Origin: Paenibacillus peoriae
GTDB taxonomy: Bacteria; Bacillota; Bacilli; Paenibacillales; Paenibacillaceae
NCBI RefSeq assembly: GCF_022531965.1
Contig: NZ_CP092831.1
Location: 2,985,001 to 3,049,000, forward strand
Direction: 5' to 3'
DNA: 64,000 bases
Every line of letters begins with the position of its first letter. Position 1 is the stretch's first letter. The position numbers and the translations under genes are program-made. Below the pieces are notes generated by a model. The model saw nothing but the letters and a program-made list of their open reading frames with translations, did not search any database and was not told the DNA's origin. This document shows positions 61,045 to 64,000 of this stretch, piece after piece.

Positions 61045-61746
61045 TTATGAACTTCCCATATGCTTTTGCAGCTCCAGCTTGGTGCCGTCCAAATGTTGAA
61101 TACTATACAGCTCGGCAGCCTTGCCATCCTGATCCCGGATTGCTTCATATATTTTTTCATGCTGCACAGTAAAATGATTTTGCATCGCCGGATCGGTAAT
61201 GAGATTGTTCAACGCCTTGCGAATGGCCTCTACAAAGCTGCCATATACATCTGTAAGCACCTTATTGCGTGTAGCTCCGGCAACAGCCAAGTGAAAAGTG
61301 ATATCCGCATCCAAATACCCGTTCATATCTCCAGCGGCCAGGGTTGCAGCACGACGATCCAGCGCCTCACGCATCAAGCGTAGATCCTCGTCTTTACGAC
61401 GTAACGCAGCCAATCTGGCAATCTCTAGTTCCAACACACTCCGCACTTCATAAACCTCAATAATTTCAGCACGGCTTAGACGGTAATCCAATGGCTCTTG
61501 AGAAGTTGTCGGTTGGCAAACAAAAGTTCCGTGTCCTTGCTTTTTCTCTAATAGACCGGCATGCACCAGAACGCTAACCGCTTCACGTACTGTAGATCGC
61601 CCGACTCCGAATAGCTTCATGAGCTCAGGTTCGGTTGGAATCTTAGTGCCCACATCCCATTCACCAGTAGCAATTTTTCGTTGCAGCTGTTCAGCTACTT
61701 CATCGGCGATTTGCTTGCGTTTGACGGCTTGAAAAGGAAAATTCAT
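61045..61746 (-). CDS. FadR-subfamily GntR regulator (wHTH + FCD)
   Basis: A protein of 233 residues. The N-terminal GntR winged helix (about 8-75) reads QIADEVAEQLQRKIATGEWDVGTKIPTEPELMKLFGVGRSTVREAVSVLVHAGLLEKKQGHGTFV. The C-terminal all-helical FCD domain (about 90-225) has EVYEVRSVLELEIARLAALRR, DITFHLAVAGATRNKVL and HEKIYEAIRDQD, where Asp/His residues normally hold a metal and an organic-acid ligand. Such regulators usually sense sugar acids or other carboxylates. It lies upstream of leuA (96 bp, same direction) and downstream of an aldose-epimerase gene. Its targets are unclear. GGAGATGAT precedes the ATG. Confidence 0.92.
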   Translation of the reverse strand: MNFPFQAVKRKQIADEVAEQLQRKIATGEWDVGTKIPTEPELMKLFGVGRSTVREAVSVLVHAGLLEKKQGHGTFVCQPTTSQEPLDYRLSRAEIIEVYEVRSVLELEIARLAALRRKDEDLRLMREALDRRAATLAAGDMNGYLDADITFHLAVAGATRNKVLTDVYGSFVEAIRKALNNLITDPAMQNHFTVQHEKIYEAIRDQDGKAAELYSIQHLDGTKLELQKHMGSS

Positions 61747-61853
61747 CTGATCATCTCCTGTTTCGTATCATACTATGACTGCTTGGCATTCTGCAACCTT
61801 TTTCGTCCTCCTTCCCCATTGGCCCTTACCTGTGCTTTACAACCCCAAATAAA

Positions 61854-61880
61854 GCCTGCACCGTTGGACACGATACAGGC
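61854..61880 (-). terminator. Weak terminator after the aldose epimerase gene
   Basis: A short stem GCCTG / CAGGC around a 17-base loop, with TTTATTTG following on the minus strand, 21 bp past the epimerase stop. It is a weak hairpin. Confidence 0.4.
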
Positions 61881-61901
61881 CTATAAGGATAAATTTAAAT
61901 G

Positions 61902-62921
61902 CTAGGATTTCGATTTATTAGGTGTAATACAATACAAACGGCTGGTTGCTTCAAAAATATGGCCTGGAGCCAGTGCTATCAATCCGATCTCCTCCGCTGG
62001 TAGGTCTGGACGATTCGGTGCATTGATCATGTTCATTTGCGGCTCAGGACAGATGAATTCCTTGTTCGCTTTGTTATTCCAGATCATCCAATGCTTATAA
62101 GCTGTACCTACATCGTATACGAGGGTAGCACCTGTCTTACTGTGTGTCAGTTCCATGTAGTTGCGTCCATTTTGCGGAGCTGCCGTGTAATGATTATCCA
62201 TAGAGGCAAAATAAGGACTAACTCCCGTCGTCTTCAGCAGTTCCTCTTCCGGAGATAAAGGCTGGAACTGACCTGTGGCCAACAACCGTTCCGTCAGCTC
62301 ACGACGCTCACCGATTGTGACCTTAATCTTGTAGTCCTCAGGCGAGCTATCGGGTACGAACGGAACGCGAATCGCTGTGTGAAAGGCAAATAAATTGGGG
62401 ATCGGTTGATCGCCCTCGTTATGGATCACATAACGCTGATGCAGGCCAAATTCGTCCAGACTGTACGTTAATTTCATGGTAAAGGTGAAGGGTAAATAGC
62501 GGAACATGGGATGTCCTTCCCTTACATGCTGATTCATTACCACATAGCTGCCCTGCTCCCCGGAACCGTAGTCCTCGACCTCCCACCGAACAGTGTGTAA
62601 AAAGCCGTGCAGATGGTTGTGGGTCGCCTCTTCATTTATCGGCAGCTCATATGTAACACCATTCCACAGGAATTTTCCATCCTCATACCGATTCGGAGGG
62701 AACAGGAAAGGAATTCCGTAAACGGATGGGCTTTGCTTAAAAGCCTCTATGCTCTCAGCATCTGGCTCACGCAGAAAAGAATATCCCGTTTCATTGTCAC
62801 GAAAAGAAATCAGATTTGCGCCGTTTCCCGGCAGGGCAACCGCTTCATATCGTCCAAATTTAAGACGAATCGCCGGTATTCCATAATAAAGATCACCAAT
62901 TGCAGCATGTTGTTGTGTCAT
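61902..62921 (-). CDS. Aldose 1-epimerase (galactose mutarotase-like)
   Basis: A protein of about 339 residues with the beta-sandwich of the mutarotase superfamily. Blocks are GIPFLFPPNRYEDGKFLWNG (the N-terminal R/N pocket), THNHLHGFLHTVRWEVEDYG with the catalytic-type His (NHLHG), FAFHTAIRVPFVP, and the C-terminal EFICPEPQMNMINAPN with the catalytic Glu (CPEPQ). Members interconvert alpha and beta anomers of sugars. Start choice: AAGGAGG lies 9 bases before the ATG at 62921; a TTG directly before it is in frame. A cre-like sequence lies about 36 bp upstream of the start, which fits carbon control. It is transcribed towards the FadR-type regulator. Confidence 0.9.
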   Translation of the reverse strand: MTQQHAAIGDLYYGIPAIRLKFGRYEAVALPGNGANLISFRDNETGYSFLREPDAESIEAFKQSPSVYGIPFLFPPNRYEDGKFLWNGVTYELPINEEATHNHLHGFLHTVRWEVEDYGSGEQGSYVVMNQHVREGHPMFRYLPFTFTMKLTYSLDEFGLHQRYVIHNEGDQPIPNLFAFHTAIRVPFVPDSSPEDYKIKVTIGERRELTERLLATGQFQPLSPEEELLKTTGVSPYFASMDNHYTAAPQNGRNYMELTHSKTGATLVYDVGTAYKHWMIWNNKANKEFICPEPQMNMINAPNRPDLPAEEIGLIALAPGHIFEATSRLYCITPNKSKS

Positions 62922-62956
62922 CAAAAAATCCTCCTTGATGAAATGACGATGTTTAA

Positions 62957-62970
62957 TGAAAGCGTTTAGC
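62957..62970 (-). promoter_or_regulatory. Candidate cre (CcpA) site upstream of the epimerase gene
   Basis: TGAAAGCGTTTAGC matches the cre core TGAAARCGNWWWCA except for the last two positions. It is placed just downstream of the likely promoter (TATAGT on the minus strand, 62979-62984), where CcpA binding would repress. Confidence 0.45.
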
Positions 62971-63023
62971 TTTTGGCTTGACTATACCATGCTGAGCAAA
63001 AAAATTCCACGTCCACAAAAAAA

Positions 63024-63045
63024 ACGATGCCCCGCAAGGCATCGT
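63024..63045 (-). terminator. Terminator of the last MBL hydrolase gene
   Basis: An 8-bp perfect stem ACGATGCC / GGCATCGT with loop CCGCAA. An eight-base A-run on the plus strand gives the U-run on the minus strand, 14 bp past the stop. Confidence 0.9.
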
Positions 63046-63058
63046 CCTTCACACATGA

Positions 63059-63862
63059 CTACACATAACGTCCTTGTTTGGGTACAGCCATGTGCTCAAA
63101 ATCTCCTGCCAGTCGCTCCAGCTGATATGTCAGCTCAGTACCATGCATGTAATGACCATGTCCTGTAACTGCAATCTCAGGCTTTAACTTGGCCAGCATT
63201 TCCACCGAGCGCTGCGCAGCTTGCCAATCTGTTGTAAAATACGCAGGAGGCCCGTGTATTTCTTTTTCCTGTAAAATAACGGCCAGTACCGATTCCTGTT
63301 TCACCGTAATAAAAGCGTCACCGGCCACCATTAACCTTCTTCGCTCATGAAAAAGCGATACATGACCAGGAGTATGTCCTGGCGTATGCAGCCACTTCCA
63401 ACCAGGGGCACCAGGGACACTGCCATCTTGGGGCAGGGAGGTGATGCGATCATCGAGATCTATAGCATCATTGGGGTATAAGAAGGAAATGCCCGACATT
63501 AAACCTCCCCCTACACTAGGGTCAGGTTTTTGATAATCCTTCATTCCCGTCAAATAAGGTAATTCCAAAGGATGTGCATAAACAGGTGTACCCCAATGCT
63601 GTACCAACTCAATAACCGAACCCACATGGTCAAAATGACCATGTGTAAGCACAATAGCGATCGGAGGGCCAGTGAACCGTTCCTCTGCCAGGCGTATAAT
63701 CGAGTCTGTAAATCCTGTCATCCCCGTATCCACCAGCACCCAGGAACGGCTTCCTGGCTCCCCAATAAAACACATATTTACAAACAGCGTCCGTAAGCTC
63801 AGGAGATCGGGAGCAGCCTCTTCATTTGCCGTCATTCCTTCGGTGAACAGATGATTTGCCAA
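63059..63862 (-). CDS. MBL-fold metallo-hydrolase
   Basis: A protein of 267 residues starting at a TTG with AGGAGGGTGA upstream. It has a complete metallo-beta-lactamase metal set: VLVDTGMTGF, VLTHGHFDHVGSV (HxHxDH), HTPGHTPGHVSLF, VAGDAFIT and the last His in VTGHGHYMHG. It therefore differs from the MBL protein at 21.0-21.7 kb, which has Asp in the second His position. Members hydrolyse thioesters, lactones or phosphodiesters, and the substrate is unknown. It has its own terminator and no operon partner in the window. The sequence upstream (63863-64000) holds only its promoter region, with no other feature that I can see. Confidence 0.9.
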   Translation of the reverse strand: MANHLFTEGMTANEEAAPDLLSLRTLFVNMCFIGEPGSRSWVLVDTGMTGFTDSIIRLAEERFTGPPIAIVLTHGHFDHVGSVIELVQHWGTPVYAHPLELPYLTGMKDYQKPDPSVGGGLMSGISFLYPNDAIDLDDRITSLPQDGSVPGAPGWKWLHTPGHTPGHVSLFHERRRLMVAGDAFITVKQESVLAVILQEKEIHGPPAYFTTDWQAAQRSVEMLAKLKPEIAVTGHGHYMHGTELTYQLERLAGDFEHMAVPKQGRYV

Positions 63863-64000
63863 AGCTTCACCCTCCTATTCACATGGAATTTACTGTTAAT
63901 ATCGACCTTTAGGCTTCCCCCATGTCAGCAGATTATGCGGACACTGCTAAATATAATCCGCTTGTCACGAAAATAGACCATGTTTACATTACTCGGGTAA

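Overview
The window looks like chromosomal DNA of a Paenibacillus, most likely from the P. polymyxa group. This is an inference from gene content and style: strong Firmicute ribosome binding sites, frequent TTG and GTG starts, secreted 'stalk' (copper amine oxidase N-terminal-like) proteins, SpaFEG-type ABC modules, Bacillus-type PerR, Zur and cre sites, and a modular NRPS. No rRNA, tRNA or CRISPR array was seen.

Layout. 1-4.6 kb: a truncated Gfo/Idh/MocA oxidoreductase, an RpiR regulator, an ArsR/MFS divergent pair and a D-amino-acid-oxidase-like flavoprotein. 4.7-9.0 kb: a lantibiotic-immunity-type ABC transporter (one ATPase, two permeases) with its two-component system, followed by the tail of a lost aldo/keto reductase. 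9.3-14.9 kb: a secreted FN3/stalk protein, two small genes (DUF3817, YolD-like) and an LmrA/LmrB-type TetR-MFS drug-efflux pair. 15.0-25.3 kb: two near-identical copies of an IS1182-type element bracket a 7.2 kb cargo (MFS, AraC, 6-phospho-beta-glucosidase, metallo-hydrolase, HxlR, two flavin-reductase-like proteins). The whole block lies between two copies of one 33-bp terminator stem-loop. 25.4-31.8 kb: an oligopeptide/nickel-type ABC operon plus a MATE exporter behind a Zur-box-like site. 31.9-33.4 kb: catalase with an exact PerR box. 33.6-36.6 kb: a tight operon for ADP-ribose chemistry (NrtR-like Nudix, NADAR, PARG-like TIGR02452) ending in an APS kinase gene.

37.3-50.2 kb: a three-module NRPS operon on the minus strand. 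The first synthetase is A-T-C*. The second is half-C-A-T-E-C-A-T-C/E*. The last gene is a family-17-type glycosyltransferase coupled through an ATGA overlap. The binding-pocket residues I read suggest Ile, then an aromatic or hydrophobic residue that is epimerised to D, then Val. There is no thioesterase, reductase, MbtH or starter C domain. This is the best candidate in the window for an undescribed system: a small, possibly glycosylated non-ribosomal peptide.

50.5-63.9 kb: mostly housekeeping genes. These are glutaminase (with a 7-codon leader ORF copying its first codons), a catDE-like quinone/catechol detoxification pair opposite an XRE-cupin regulator with a 14-bp inverted repeat between them, a stalk protein, a phosphodiester glycosidase, a CPA1 K+/H+ antiporter, fumarase, 2-isopropylmalate synthase, a FadR-type regulator, an aldose epimerase and an MBL hydrolase.

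Functions come from reading motifs and protein sequence by eye. No database search was run.
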